The position numbers and the translations under genes were made by a program. From assembly GCA_028686565.1 (NCBI GenBank), contig JAQUBU010000036.1, positions 1-13,996 of the forward strand: a DNA stretch of 13,996 nt, in the 5' to 3' direction. Under the pieces are notes generated by a model that saw only the letters and a list, made by a program, of their open reading frames with translations, was not told the DNA's origin and ran no database searches. The stretch is from Syntrophomonadaceae bacterium. Its GTDB lineage: Bacteria; Bacillota; Syntrophomonadia; Syntrophomonadales; Syntrophomonadaceae. Positions 1-7,254 of the stretch are shown here, piece after piece. Position 1 is the first letter of the stretch. The number at the start of each line of letters is the position of its first letter.

Positions 1-180
1 GAAGACCTAATAGGCGATGACGATTTAATAGCTTTGATGAAGGAATTCTTTGATACTTCCTGTCGGGGGTCGGTTGATCTTTTAAAAAACCGTGAATTAG
101 CTATGTATGCTCAGAATTTCAGGCGCGAATTGCAGACAAAAGATTATTTAGCCGGAAAGGAGTATGCTGGTGATATATAA
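1..180 (+). CDS. C-terminal fragment of a DUF6323-like protein (5' end outside window)
   Basis: An open frame runs from base 1 to the TAA at 178-180 and gives 59 residues, ending YLAGKEYAGDI. The fragment has the acidic DDDLIALMKEFFD stretch and a later RGSVDLL segment. I recall such features from the C-terminus of the DUF6323 family, which often precedes DUF6179 proteins in clostridia. That match is from memory. The stop lies 11 bases inside the next gene if that gene starts at GTG 170, so the two are probably co-translated. The function is unknown. No membrane segment or metal motif is visible in what remains. Confidence 0.65.
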   Translation, partial: EDLIGDDDLIALMKEFFDTSCRGSVDLLKNRELAMYAQNFRRELQTKDYLAGKEYAGDI

Positions 181-1561
181 AGAAATTGCTAAACAGGAAG
201 TGCTAAGTAAGGAGCATTTAGACACTAATCAATATACTCTGGCGCTGCTAAAAGAAGGATACCGGGCAGGCCTCATTAGGCCGAGTATGTTGGATAGTTT
301 TCAGACAGAGCTTATGGCTCTGCTGGCTGAATCGATAATACAGTATACCGGAGGCGAAAGCACTTCGCTTAAGGTTGAGACGGCGCAAAGGATTATGATG
401 TCAATGCTATATTCAATTGATGCTGGTATAAAAAGCTTGGAGCAACCGGGGGATGCAATTGCTTTATTTAACACAAGCAGCATAAAAGAGATTTATGCCC
501 AAGGTCTTAAAGCGTTGGAATTAATATTTGAGGAAGCGAAGCAGCTATATAACGAAATAAAAGAAAACAAACTGGATGTTCCTATTGAAGCATACCATAT
601 GACTATAGATGGGATTCTGCAGTTTTTTAACCACTATGATCCGAAATTTAACGCCCAGGATACCATTGCAAGTATCGATTATCCTTTGTTGTTTGATGAA
701 ATGAAGGTGCAAGGGGTTTTATATATTAAACAATACCTGGAGAAGTTAGCACTGGAGACGGAGTTTTGCCGGCTCTTTCCCATCGCGGATATTAAAAAGC
801 TATTGTTTAACTACGACCGAGTGTATCGCATTAATTACCGCGAGAGTTTGATAAATATCTTTGAAATTGTTCTTAATAACGCTATTTTCTCAGTGATGTC
901 CGGCAGCAGCGGAGGTGTATTGCATATTTACCGTTCGCAATGTGATTATCTTCAAGAGAAATTTAAAGATATGAATTATAGCCAGTGTTCAAGCCGGATT
1001 AGTGCAGCTATTGGTGCATTGTTGGGGGAACTTCATATTGAGAAGCCTGAGTTAAGGGCATATATTCACGGATTTAGAAAGATATTAATACCACGCTTTC
1101 TAAACGCTTTGAAAAATAACAGCCTTGAACACCTGGTTATTTTGGATGAACAGGAAGTACATGAGTACAGCTATGTTTTTGATGAGGGAAAAAGAATGGA
1201 TGATGACAGTTTCCGCAGCCTGCTGGAGCAGGTAATGGACTGCCATGATACGAGTGAAAAAATACGAATGATAACAGGCAGGATTGAATCTTTAGGTGAT
1301 TTTATTGACCTGCTGGAAGCAGACTTTCTGTATGATGATGAATATAAGGTTCTATTCAACAGTCTGCGAGATATCGAATTATCTATATTGGGCGGTATTG
1401 TTTTTAGTGAGGAAATAAGAAGCGATCCCCATGCTTTTTCATTACTGACCTGTCCAAAAAAAATTGGGGAAATGCAGTGGCAACAAGAATATGTCGATTT
1501 TTTAAAAAGCCTGAGCATTGAACATCTAAATGCAATCGAGAAATATTTCAAATTGAAATAG
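170..1561 (+). CDS. DUF6179-like protein of unknown function
   Basis: A 463-residue, largely helical, soluble-looking protein with no signal peptide or clear transmembrane segment. The frame also contains ATG at 164, but the Shine-Dalgarno AAAGGAG (156-162) sits only one base before it. GTG at 170 has a 7-base spacing, so I prefer 170. The C-terminal third (about residues 340-430) has a DCHDTSEKIRMI segment followed by SLGDFIDLLEADFLYDDEY and an ELSILG-like patch. I associate these with the DUF6179 family of clostridia. The upstream partial gene overlaps it, in keeping with the usual DUF6323-DUF6179 pairing. The biochemical role is not known, and nothing in the sequence reveals a catalytic site. 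The family name is from memory; that it is a real coding gene is clear from length and coupling. Confidence 0.75.
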   Translation: MIYKEIAKQEVLSKEHLDTNQYTLALLKEGYRAGLIRPSMLDSFQTELMALLAESIIQYTGGESTSLKVETAQRIMMSMLYSIDAGIKSLEQPGDAIALFNTSSIKEIYAQGLKALELIFEEAKQLYNEIKENKLDVPIEAYHMTIDGILQFFNHYDPKFNAQDTIASIDYPLLFDEMKVQGVLYIKQYLEKLALETEFCRLFPIADIKKLLFNYDRVYRINYRESLINIFEIVLNNAIFSVMSGSSGGVLHIYRSQCDYLQEKFKDMNYSQCSSRISAAIGALLGELHIEKPELRAYIHGFRKILIPRFLNALKNNSLEHLVILDEQEVHEYSYVFDEGKRMDDDSFRSLLEQVMDCHDTSEKIRMITGRIESLGDFIDLLEADFLYDDEYKVLFNSLRDIELSILGGIVFSEEIRSDPHAFSLLTCPKKIGEMQWQQEYVDFLKSLSIEHLNAIEKYFKLK

Positions 1562-1582
1562 CTTTAGGATCTGGCATATAAT
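1553..1582 (+). promoter_or_regulatory. Sigma-A-type promoter for the bacteriohemerythrin gene
   Basis: TTGAAA at 1553-1558 and a perfect TATAAT at 1577-1582 are separated by 18 bases. The -35 box lies in the last codons of the preceding gene. Transcription would start near 1589 and give a very short leader before the ATG at 1606. A 7-bp inverted repeat, CTTTAGG (1562-1568) and CCTAAAG (1584-1590), brackets the -10 box and could be an operator. Confidence 0.55.
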
Positions 1583-1605
1583 ACCTAAAGGAAAGGGGGA
1601 TACTT

Positions 1606-1998
1606 ATGATAAGTTGGAGGGATGAGTTTAGCATCGGGGTCAAGGAAATAGACGAACAGCACATGCAGTTATTTAAGATTGCGGATAAAGCTTATGAGCT
1701 ATTGAAGGATCAGTGGCGGGATGACAAGTATGATGGCATTGTCAGCATATTGGAAGAACTCAAGCAATATACGGTTTATCATTTTAAATTTGAAGAGTAT
1801 TATCAAATGAGCATCAAATATCCTAAATTTCTATCTCATAAAATAATGCACGATGATTTTATTGAAAAAATTAATAGTATTGACCTCGAACGGATAGATG
1901 ATAATCAGGGGCAATATTTGCTCGAAATAATGGATTTTATAGTTAAATGGATTGAAGGTCACATTTTGGGACAGGATAAAAAGATTGTGCAGGGGTAA
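1606..1998 (+). CDS. Bacteriohemerythrin (di-iron O2-binding protein)
   Basis: A 130-residue single-domain hemerythrin, the usual size for the family. Hemerythrins bind O2 reversibly at a non-heme di-iron centre held in a four-helix bundle. In anaerobes they are thought to scavenge, store or sense oxygen in the cytoplasm. All seven expected iron ligands are visible: H19 (in IDEQH), H59 and E63 (HFKFEE), H78 and H82 (HKIMH), H119 and D124 (HILGQD). The aromatic start ISWRDEF and the GVKEID motif are also typical. The start at 1606 follows a strong AAAGGGGGA Shine-Dalgarno. It has its own likely promoter and a terminator 8 bases after the stop, so it is probably a single-gene unit rather than part of the DUF6179 operon. 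Confidence 0.93.
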   Translation: MISWRDEFSIGVKEIDEQHMQLFKIADKAYELLKDQWRDDKYDGIVSILEELKQYTVYHFKFEEYYQMSIKYPKFLSHKIMHDDFIEKINSIDLERIDDNQGQYLLEIMDFIVKWIEGHILGQDKKIVQG

Positions 1999-2005
1999 CA
2001 GATAA

Positions 2006-2049
2006 ATAAAGGGCGGTTAACAGGCATAAAGCCGGTAACCGCCCTTTAT
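2006..2049. terminator. Bidirectional intrinsic terminator between convergent genes
   Basis: A perfect 14-bp inverted repeat, ATAAAGGGCGGTTA (2006-2019) and TAACCGCCCTTTAT (2036-2049), has a 16-base loop with an inner GGC/GCC pairing. A GTTTTAA stretch follows on the plus strand. The arms begin with A/T runs, so it can also act on the minus strand. It lies between the stops of the hemerythrin (plus) and CCA-like (minus) genes. Confidence 0.85.
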
Positions 2050-2059
2050 GTTTTAATGC

Positions 2060-3370
2060 CTATTGTTTGGCCTTTAATATAGCCATTAGTTTTTCCGTTT
2101 CATTTAGGGATGGATCATCAACTACTCTGTCCAGCAGATACTCAAGAGCTTCTCCCATTTCTTTGCCTGATGGATATAAGCCCATCAGGTCATAGCCGTT
2201 TATAGCCAGATCATTAGTTGTAAGAGGGTCTCTGCGTGAGAGGACTTCAAAACATTTGTTGCGAACCGACATGATCCAGGAACTATCCCGGCCTGATAGC
2301 TCAGAGCCTTTTATATCAGCTATTTGCAATTCAAAAAGGTTGTCCAGATTTTCCGGGCCAACTCTGCGAATCAAGCGCTTGAGACTAAGTTCACTGATGC
2401 TTTCATAATTATTCATATGTTCTTTTATTAGTGATACAACTGAATTTATGGTTTTTTGGTCAAAACAAAGCCTGGCAAGTACATTTCCTGCCACCTGGCT
2501 GCTGCTGCTGGCGTGTCCATAACAGTGACCCTGACCATCATCATCCAAAGTTAAACAATTTGGTTTGTCAATATCATGGAAAAGGGCTGCCAGTCTCAAG
2601 CTAAGATTAGGCTTGGTATAGTCCAGAACGGCCATGCTATGTTCAAATACATCTTTGTCATGGAATGAACTATGGGTATCGAAGCCTATAGCTGGTAAAA
2701 GCTCAGGTATCAAATGCTTTAATAAACCGAGGTCCAGCAATCTCCTGATACTAAGTGAAGGTTTCTCCGTTAAGAAAATTTGGGTTAGCTCGTTACACAT
2801 TTTTTCGGAATTATTAAAATTTATACTATCTTTCAGAGCAAGGATAATTTGGATAATTGAATCATCAATTACAAAGCCCAGCTGGGCCTCGAATCTAACC
2901 GCCCTGAGGATTCTTACCGGGTCTTCGTTGATCTTTTCCAACGGATTGCCGGCACATCTGATAATCTTGTTTTCGATGTCACTTACACCGCTGAATGGAT
3001 CGACCAGGCCATCTTGATTATAAGCAATGGAGTTAAGGGTGAAATCATTGTGTTTAAGGTCTTCATGGATATCATCCGAGAAACGGCGTTCTTCGGCGGT
3101 TCGAAAAGTACTTGCCCGGTAGCTCTCACCCTGGTAAATAAGTGAAACTGTACTATAATCATGTATTACCGGAATAGCGGTAAAGCCGTTTTTATCATCG
3201 AACAGAAGGATTATTTCGGGAGGAAGAGCATTGGTGCTTATATCCCAACTAATTGGTTTTATGCCCAGCAGGGAATCTCTTACACAGGCTCCATACACAA
3301 AAGCTTGGTACCCTTTTGTTTGCAGTATGTTGAGAATTAGTTTTACATCTTCTGGCATTTCTATTTTCAT
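2060..3370 (-). CDS. CCA-adding-enzyme-like protein with degenerate nucleotidyltransferase head and intact HD domain
   Basis: A 436-residue protein with the architecture of bacterial class II tRNA nucleotidyltransferases. The poly(A) polymerase-type head spans about 20-150, the RNA-binding neck about 150-235, and the HD domain about 240-320, followed by the tail motifs INGYDLM and PSLNETEKL. The template motif EDPVRILRAVRF (150-160) is kept. Several catalytic motifs are changed. The family's GG-x-VRD is YGACVRD (26-32), the catalytic D-x-D is S41-W42-D43, and the RRDFT motif is HNDFT (107-111). I read S41 directly as an AGT codon. The HD residues look complete: H244, H265-D266, H286 and H318. 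An ordinary CCA-adding role is therefore doubtful. It may act as an HD phosphohydrolase on RNA ends or nucleotides. A good GGGAGGT ribosome site precedes the ATG at 3370. Confidence 0.8.
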   Translation of the reverse strand: MKIEMPEDVKLILNILQTKGYQAFVYGACVRDSLLGIKPISWDISTNALPPEIILLFDDKNGFTAIPVIHDYSTVSLIYQGESYRASTFRTAEERRFSDDIHEDLKHNDFTLNSIAYNQDGLVDPFSGVSDIENKIIRCAGNPLEKINEDPVRILRAVRFEAQLGFVIDDSIIQIILALKDSINFNNSEKMCNELTQIFLTEKPSLSIRRLLDLGLLKHLIPELLPAIGFDTHSSFHDKDVFEHSMAVLDYTKPNLSLRLAALFHDIDKPNCLTLDDDGQGHCYGHASSSSQVAGNVLARLCFDQKTINSVVSLIKEHMNNYESISELSLKRLIRRVGPENLDNLFELQIADIKGSELSGRDSSWIMSVRNKCFEVLSRRDPLTTNDLAINGYDLMGLYPSGKEMGEALEYLLDRVVDDPSLNETEKLMAILKAKQ

Positions 3371-3602
3371 GTATTAACCTCCCATCAGCTTTAATACTAT
3401 AACGAGACGAATAGATACCCCCGGCTTCTTTGAAACGGTCGGGTTCCTATTAACAAAAAGTCGGCGGGTAATAACAAGGTGCTGTCTCGTTGCAGCAGTA
3501 TGTTGAAACTACTGCGCAGTTTCTTGTGATACTTAAAGAATTCGCCATTAATTAATCATTTCCTCCCTTCACTGGCCAATTAAACCATCACTATTCGCAA
3601 TG
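3371..3602. other. Gene-free stretch with inverted repeats; possible structured leader of the CCA-like gene
   Basis: No coding gene is visible here. An 8-bp inverted repeat, AACGAGAC (3401-3408) and GTCTCGTT (3484-3491), encloses 75 bases. On the minus strand those bases contain a small GGAAC/GTTTC hairpin. A second hairpin, GAAACT (3505-3510) and AGTTTC (3518-3523), lies further from the gene. These could form a branched 5' leader RNA for the minus-strand gene. I did not find a convincing promoter or match a known riboswitch. Confidence 0.35.
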
Positions 3603-3631
3603 AAAAAGCCGCTGCTTAAGGGGTAGCGGCT
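3602..3631 (-). terminator. Intrinsic terminator of the PAS-GGDEF gene
   Basis: GCCGCT (3608-3613) pairs with AGCGGC (3625-3630) around an 11-base loop. On the minus strand a TTTTT run (complement of 3603-3607) follows the stem. It lies about 60 bases past the minus-strand GGDEF stop, so that gene is probably not co-transcribed with the CCA-like gene. Confidence 0.7.
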
Positions 3632-3692
3632 ATCAAGAGGCTATATAAATTATTCCGCAGTTTTAAGGAATCAGTAAGCAGCAGGATTCTAA

Positions 3693-4706
3693 TTAATAAA
3701 AGAAGTAACGGTTTTTGCCCATTTTTTTGGCCTGATACATGGCTTGATCGGCATGTTGCATCAGAGTTGTCAAATCCTCCCCATCATCCGGGTATATACT
3801 GATGCCGAGGCTGGCCCCAATGATTAAACTGCAGCCATCGATCTCAAAGGGTTCGGAGAAGGTGCTTAGTATTCTCTCTGCTACACCTGTTAATGACTCT
3901 TGTGAAACACGGGTGAGCAGGGCAACAAATTCGTCGCCTCCCAGTCGTGCCAGCAGGTCATTTCCGCGCAGCAAAAACTTGAGTCTGGTTGCTACCATCT
4001 TTAACAGCATATCACCAGCCTTGTGCCCAAATTTATCATTAACCATTTTAAATGAATCCAAATCAATGAAAATTATGGCAAGATTTTGTGCAAAATGCCG
4101 GCTGCTGGCTTGGCAATGCGTAAAATAGTACTTTAACATAGTGCGGTTGGCTAAGCCGGTCAAAGTGTCATAATAAGCCATTTGCTGCATATCTTCTTCG
4201 ACTTTTTTTTGCTCGCTGACATCTATAATCAAACCAGTTATACTATGAAGTTTTCCGTTCTTATCTTTAAACGGAACTCCCAGTCTCTGTATCCATTTAA
4301 TCCGTCCATCCGCCAGCATAATCCTATATATTAATATGTTTTTTATGCCTGCCAATAAATCTTTATCTGCTTCCCGCACCAGCAACATATCGTAGGGATG
4401 AACCAATCTTGTCCAGAGTGCCGGATTTGTACTTAAATCTCTGGCTTTACAGCATGTTATTCTTTCAATACCGCTGGAAAAGTAGAAACTCCCGCTATAA
4501 GGATTTAGTGACCATGTAGCAATATCGAATTCATTGAGGATCTGCTTAAGGTCAGGATCTTCCGGGATAGCAGGGAGATTGGATTTGCCGCGCCGCCGGT
4601 ATGATATAAAGAAAGCAATAGCTGCAGTTAAGGCCGTCAACCCAATAATAATATACATATATGCTTCATGATTATTTGTACCAAAAAGGGAGAACATAAA
4701 TATCAT
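3693..4706 (-). CDS. Membrane-anchored PAS-GGDEF diguanylate cyclase
   Basis: A 337-residue protein predicted to make c-di-GMP from two GTP. One N-terminal transmembrane helix (about 16-36) is followed by RRRGK, which suggests a cytoplasmic body. A PAS/PAC sensory domain spans about 55-165 (ending ITGLIIDVSEQKK). A GGDEF domain spans about 175-337. The active-site GGDEF (256-260), the opening DTLTGLANR (180-188) and DLDSFKMVNDKFGH (215-228) are intact. The inhibitory I-site R-x-x-D (R247-D250) is at the correct five-residue spacing, so product inhibition is expected. The start is uncertain between Met1 and Met4. The nearest GGAG lies about 13 bases upstream, which is longer than usual. It has its own terminator and appears monocistronic. 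The PAS ligand is unknown. Confidence 0.93.
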   Translation of the reverse strand: MIFMFSLFGTNNHEAYMYIIIGLTALTAAIAFFISYRRRGKSNLPAIPEDPDLKQILNEFDIATWSLNPYSGSFYFSSGIERITCCKARDLSTNPALWTRLVHPYDMLLVREADKDLLAGIKNILIYRIMLADGRIKWIQRLGVPFKDKNGKLHSITGLIIDVSEQKKVEEDMQQMAYYDTLTGLANRTMLKYYFTHCQASSRHFAQNLAIIFIDLDSFKMVNDKFGHKAGDMLLKMVATRLKFLLRGNDLLARLGGDEFVALLTRVSQESLTGVAERILSTFSEPFEIDGCSLIIGASLGISIYPDDGEDLTTLMQHADQAMYQAKKMGKNRYFFY

Positions 4707-4869
4707 CTTACTTATATTGCTCCTATTCTATAATTATCCCTGGTATTACTATTTAATTATCGAAAAATGTGCAGCTTTTATATAGTACTGGCTAATGGAG
4801 CTTAATATAGCCTGATGTGCACCATCAATTCATGATTCATTCATCTAAAATGGACGCTTAAATCTTGTA

Positions 4870-4897
4870 TTTACGAGGGATTAGAAGCAAATATAAT
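4870..4897 (+). promoter_or_regulatory. Probable promoter of typA
   Basis: TTTACG (4870-4875) and a perfect TATAAT (4892-4897) are 16 bases apart in the 281-base AT-rich gap between the divergent GGDEF and typA genes. Another TATAAT lies at 4929-4934 but lacks a good -35 box. The leader from the first promoter would be about 110 bases. Confidence 0.4.
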
Positions 4898-5017
4898 AAT
4901 AATGCTGGTAAGATACTTCAGTACTGACTATAATATAGAAGTTGTCTAAAGCCAGGTTTGAATAATAACTGGGTAAAAATTAAATAAATGCTTAATGTAC
5001 AAGGGAAAGGAAAGTTT

Positions 5018-6799
5018 ATGAAACAGGACCGAATAAGAAATTTGGCGATTATCGCCCATGTTGACCACGGCAAAACCACGTTGGTGGATGGCATGTTGAA
5101 ACAAAGCGGAGTCTTTCATGAAAGACAGGTTGTAGAGGACCGGGTAATGGACCGCAATGATCTGGAACGTGAGCGTGGGATTACCATCATGGCCAAAAAT
5201 ACAGCCATCATATACAAAGATTACCGCTTCAATATAGTGGACACTCCCGGACATTCAGACTTTGGCGGTGAAGTTGAACGTATTGTGCAAATGGTAAATG
5301 GGGTGTTGCTCCTGGTCGATGCATCGGAAGGGCCGATGCCACAGACTCGTTTTGTATTGAAAAAGGCGCTGGCATCAGGTTTGTATCCTATTGTGGTAAT
5401 TAATAAAATAGATCGTCCGCAAGCACGGCCGGTAGAAGTCCTGGATGAGGTTTTGGACTTATTTATAGAGTTGGAAGCCAGCGATGAGCAACTGGACTTT
5501 CCGGTAATCTACACGAATGCCCGCACTGGTACCGCTTCTCTGGACCCTGCGATATCAGGCGACAATTTAATGGCTCTTTTTGAAATGATCATTGCTAAAA
5601 TTCCGGCACCGGAAGGAGACCCGGAGCAGCCATTGCAGGTTGGCGTGAGTATGATAGATTATGACACCTATGTAGGACGGCAGGCGGTGGGAAGGGTATC
5701 CAACGGCAGCCTGCGGGTCCGCCAGGAAGTAGTAGTAGCGAGTATCGACGGGGCTGGAAATCGCCAACGTATAGCTGGTCTATATATATTTGACGGTTTA
5801 AAAAAAGTTCCGGTTGAAGAGGCTGGTATTGGCGAAATCGTTGTAATTACTGGCCTGGATGGGTTTAATGTCGGTGATACTGTTTGTGAGCCTGAGCAAG
5901 CACATATGCTTGATTTTGTGCCCATTGACGAGCCGACGGTGGCAATAGGCATACAGGTAAATAAAAGTCCGTTTTCAGGAAGAGAGGGTACTTATGTAAC
6001 TTCCCGCAAACTGGGTGAAAGACTGATTCGCGAGTTGGAGTCGGATGTGAGTCTGCGCGTAACTCCGACTGCTTCACCGGATACCTTTATAGTCTCAGGA
6101 CGTGGTGAATTGCATCTTTCCATATTGATTGAAACCATGCGGCGTGAAGGTTATGAATTTGAAGTATCCCGTCCCCAGATTATAGAACGCTATATAGATG
6201 GGCAGCGTTGCGAACCGATTGAGGAACTGGTCATTGAAGTGCCTGAAGAATATGTGGGTGTAGTAATGGAAGGACTGGGTTCGCGAAAAAGCGAGATGGT
6301 GAATATGACGCAAAAAAACGAGGGTTTCATGTACATGGAATTCTTAGTACCTACCCGGGGTTTATTTGGTTTTCGCTCCCAGTTTCTAACTGATACACGA
6401 GGAATGGGTACCATGCATCACCTTTTACATGGTTATGCACCGCATCGGGGGGAAATTGACACCCGGCAGCGAGGGTCCGTGGTTGCTCATGAGCATGGTG
6501 AGACTACCGCTTACGGTTTGGAAAACGCTCAGGAGCGGGGAGAACTGTTCGTAGCGGCTGGAACTCCAGTTTATAGAGGTATGATAGTGGGGGAAAACTC
6601 ACGTCCTGGTGATTTGGTAGTTAATGTCTGCAAGAAAAAACACCTTACCAATGTCCGCAGCTCAAGTTCGGATATGGCGATCAAGTTAAGTCCTCCCAGA
6701 ACTATGAACCTGGAGCAGTGTCTGGAATTCATTGCCGACGACGAATTGGTGGAAATAACTCCATTAACCATTCGTATGCGCAAAGTTGCTATGTCTTAA
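5018..6799 (+). CDS. typA: GTPase TypA/BipA, ribosome-associated translational GTPase
   Basis: A 593-residue translational GTPase of the EF-G-like family that binds the 70S ribosome. It is linked to ribosome assembly and stress or cold adaptation. GTPase motifs are all present: HVDHGKTT (14-21), RGITI (53-57), DTPGH (75-79) and NKID (129-132). The TypA-specific C-terminal region is clear from VAHEHGETTAYG, the RGMIVGENSR segment, the KKHLTNVRSSSSD segment and the final ELVEITPLTIRMRK. Length is close to the family's usual 600 or so. The open frame extends back to ATG 4988, but ATG 5018 is preferred. It has AAAGGAAAG (5006-5014) in front, and the product then begins MKQDRIRNLAIIAHVDHGK like other TypA proteins. 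A weak terminator follows, so it is probably expressed alone. Confidence 0.97.
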   Translation: MKQDRIRNLAIIAHVDHGKTTLVDGMLKQSGVFHERQVVEDRVMDRNDLERERGITIMAKNTAIIYKDYRFNIVDTPGHSDFGGEVERIVQMVNGVLLLVDASEGPMPQTRFVLKKALASGLYPIVVINKIDRPQARPVEVLDEVLDLFIELEASDEQLDFPVIYTNARTGTASLDPAISGDNLMALFEMIIAKIPAPEGDPEQPLQVGVSMIDYDTYVGRQAVGRVSNGSLRVRQEVVVASIDGAGNRQRIAGLYIFDGLKKVPVEEAGIGEIVVITGLDGFNVGDTVCEPEQAHMLDFVPIDEPTVAIGIQVNKSPFSGREGTYVTSRKLGERLIRELESDVSLRVTPTASPDTFIVSGRGELHLSILIETMRREGYEFEVSRPQIIERYIDGQRCEPIEELVIEVPEEYVGVVMEGLGSRKSEMVNMTQKNEGFMYMEFLVPTRGLFGFRSQFLTDTRGMGTMHHLLHGYAPHRGEIDTRQRGSVVAHEHGETTAYGLENAQERGELFVAAGTPVYRGMIVGENSRPGDLVVNVCKKKHLTNVRSSSSDMAIKLSPPRTMNLEQCLEFIADDELVEITPLTIRMRKVAMS

Positions 6800-6835
6800 A
6801 AATAAAAATGTAAATAAATACAACTTAATGTAGTC

Positions 6836-6872
6836 GAGAAAGCCGACCTTAAGCCAATAGGCCGGTTTCTTA
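6836..6872 (+). terminator. Probable weak terminator of typA
   Basis: GAAA-G-CCG (6838-6845) can pair with CGGTTTC (6863-6869) with one bulged G, followed by the T-rich TTATTG. The stem is imperfect and the U-tract is interrupted, so read-through is possible. Confidence 0.5.
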
Positions 6873-6882
6873 TTGCCAATAG

Positions 6883-6900
6883 TTGTGATAATTATCACAT
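6883..6900. promoter_or_regulatory. Rex-box / CRP-family-type operator
   Basis: TGTGATAATTATCACA (6884-6899) is a perfect 16-bp palindrome. With its flanking T it matches 17 of 18 positions of the general Rex pattern TTGTGA-N6-TCACAA. It also fits the CRP/FNR-family core TGTGA-N6-TCACA exactly. Rex is the NADH/NAD+-sensing repressor of fermentation and hydrogenase genes. The site is 355 bases upstream of the hydrogenase-like sensor kinase. Which regulator binds is inference. Confidence 0.5.
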
Positions 6901-7254
6901 GGAATTTACTCAATAAAAAAGGTAATATCAGAAATAATGTTGAATTTAGTCTATTAGAAGAATAAGTGCTCGTGTGTCCTTTAAAATCGTGTCTATTAAA
7001 ATTGAAAGGGGGTATTTTGGATTCATTGAAACTAAACTTTGCCAGAAAGATCGGTTCTCAATCCTGATGTTGAGCGGAAGACTGAAGGATAAAATTTTGA
7101 TATAAATATTATTTGAAGAGGAATAAACACAGTATTGAGAATATAGTCTATATTTGTACGTAATTTTACTGATGAGAACCGAAATCGATTGTTTAAGTTT
7201 CTTGCTTAATGATGAAGCAAAAAGTATATCGATACTTTATGAATTCAAGAGAAA
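6901..7254 (+). other. Long AT-rich non-coding stretch upstream of the sensor kinase
   Basis: No convincing gene is seen. Structures present are a 10-bp inverted repeat TCGGTTCTCA (7051-7060) and TGAGAACCGA (7173-7182), 112 bases apart, and ATATAG-T-CTATAT (7141-7153). There is also a hairpin AAAGTAT-ATCG-ATACTTT (7221-7238) ending 16 bases before the kinase ATG. A possible 16-residue ORF starts at TTG 7017 after AAAGGGGG (7005-7012) and stops at 7067. Its stop overlaps ATG 7067 of a further 12-codon ORF (TGATG). I could not place a reliable promoter. Confidence 0.4.

Noticed and set aside
2634..3017. 127-residue plus-strand ORF inside the CCA-like gene
   Set aside because: It is antisense to a well-conserved coding region, lacks a ribosome site and resembles no family.
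3511..3520. ACTGCGCAGT palindrome as an operator
   Set aside because: It is part of the 3505-3523 hairpin and is short; there is no nearby promoter to make it a convincing protein site.
3400..3600. c-di-GMP (GEMM) riboswitch near the c-di-GMP genes
   Set aside because: I searched by eye for the conserved GCAAACC and GGGACGCAAAGC-like cores here and in the other gaps and found none.
4988..5017. Upstream in-frame ATG at 4988 as typA start
   Set aside because: The extra ten residues are not TypA-like, and ATG 5018 has the good AAAGGAAAG ribosome site and the canonical N-terminus.
7017..7105. Mini-ORFs at 7017 and 7067 as genes
   Set aside because: Only 16 and 12 codons; one has a good ribosome site but nothing else supports coding. 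Kept as a leader-peptide possibility only.
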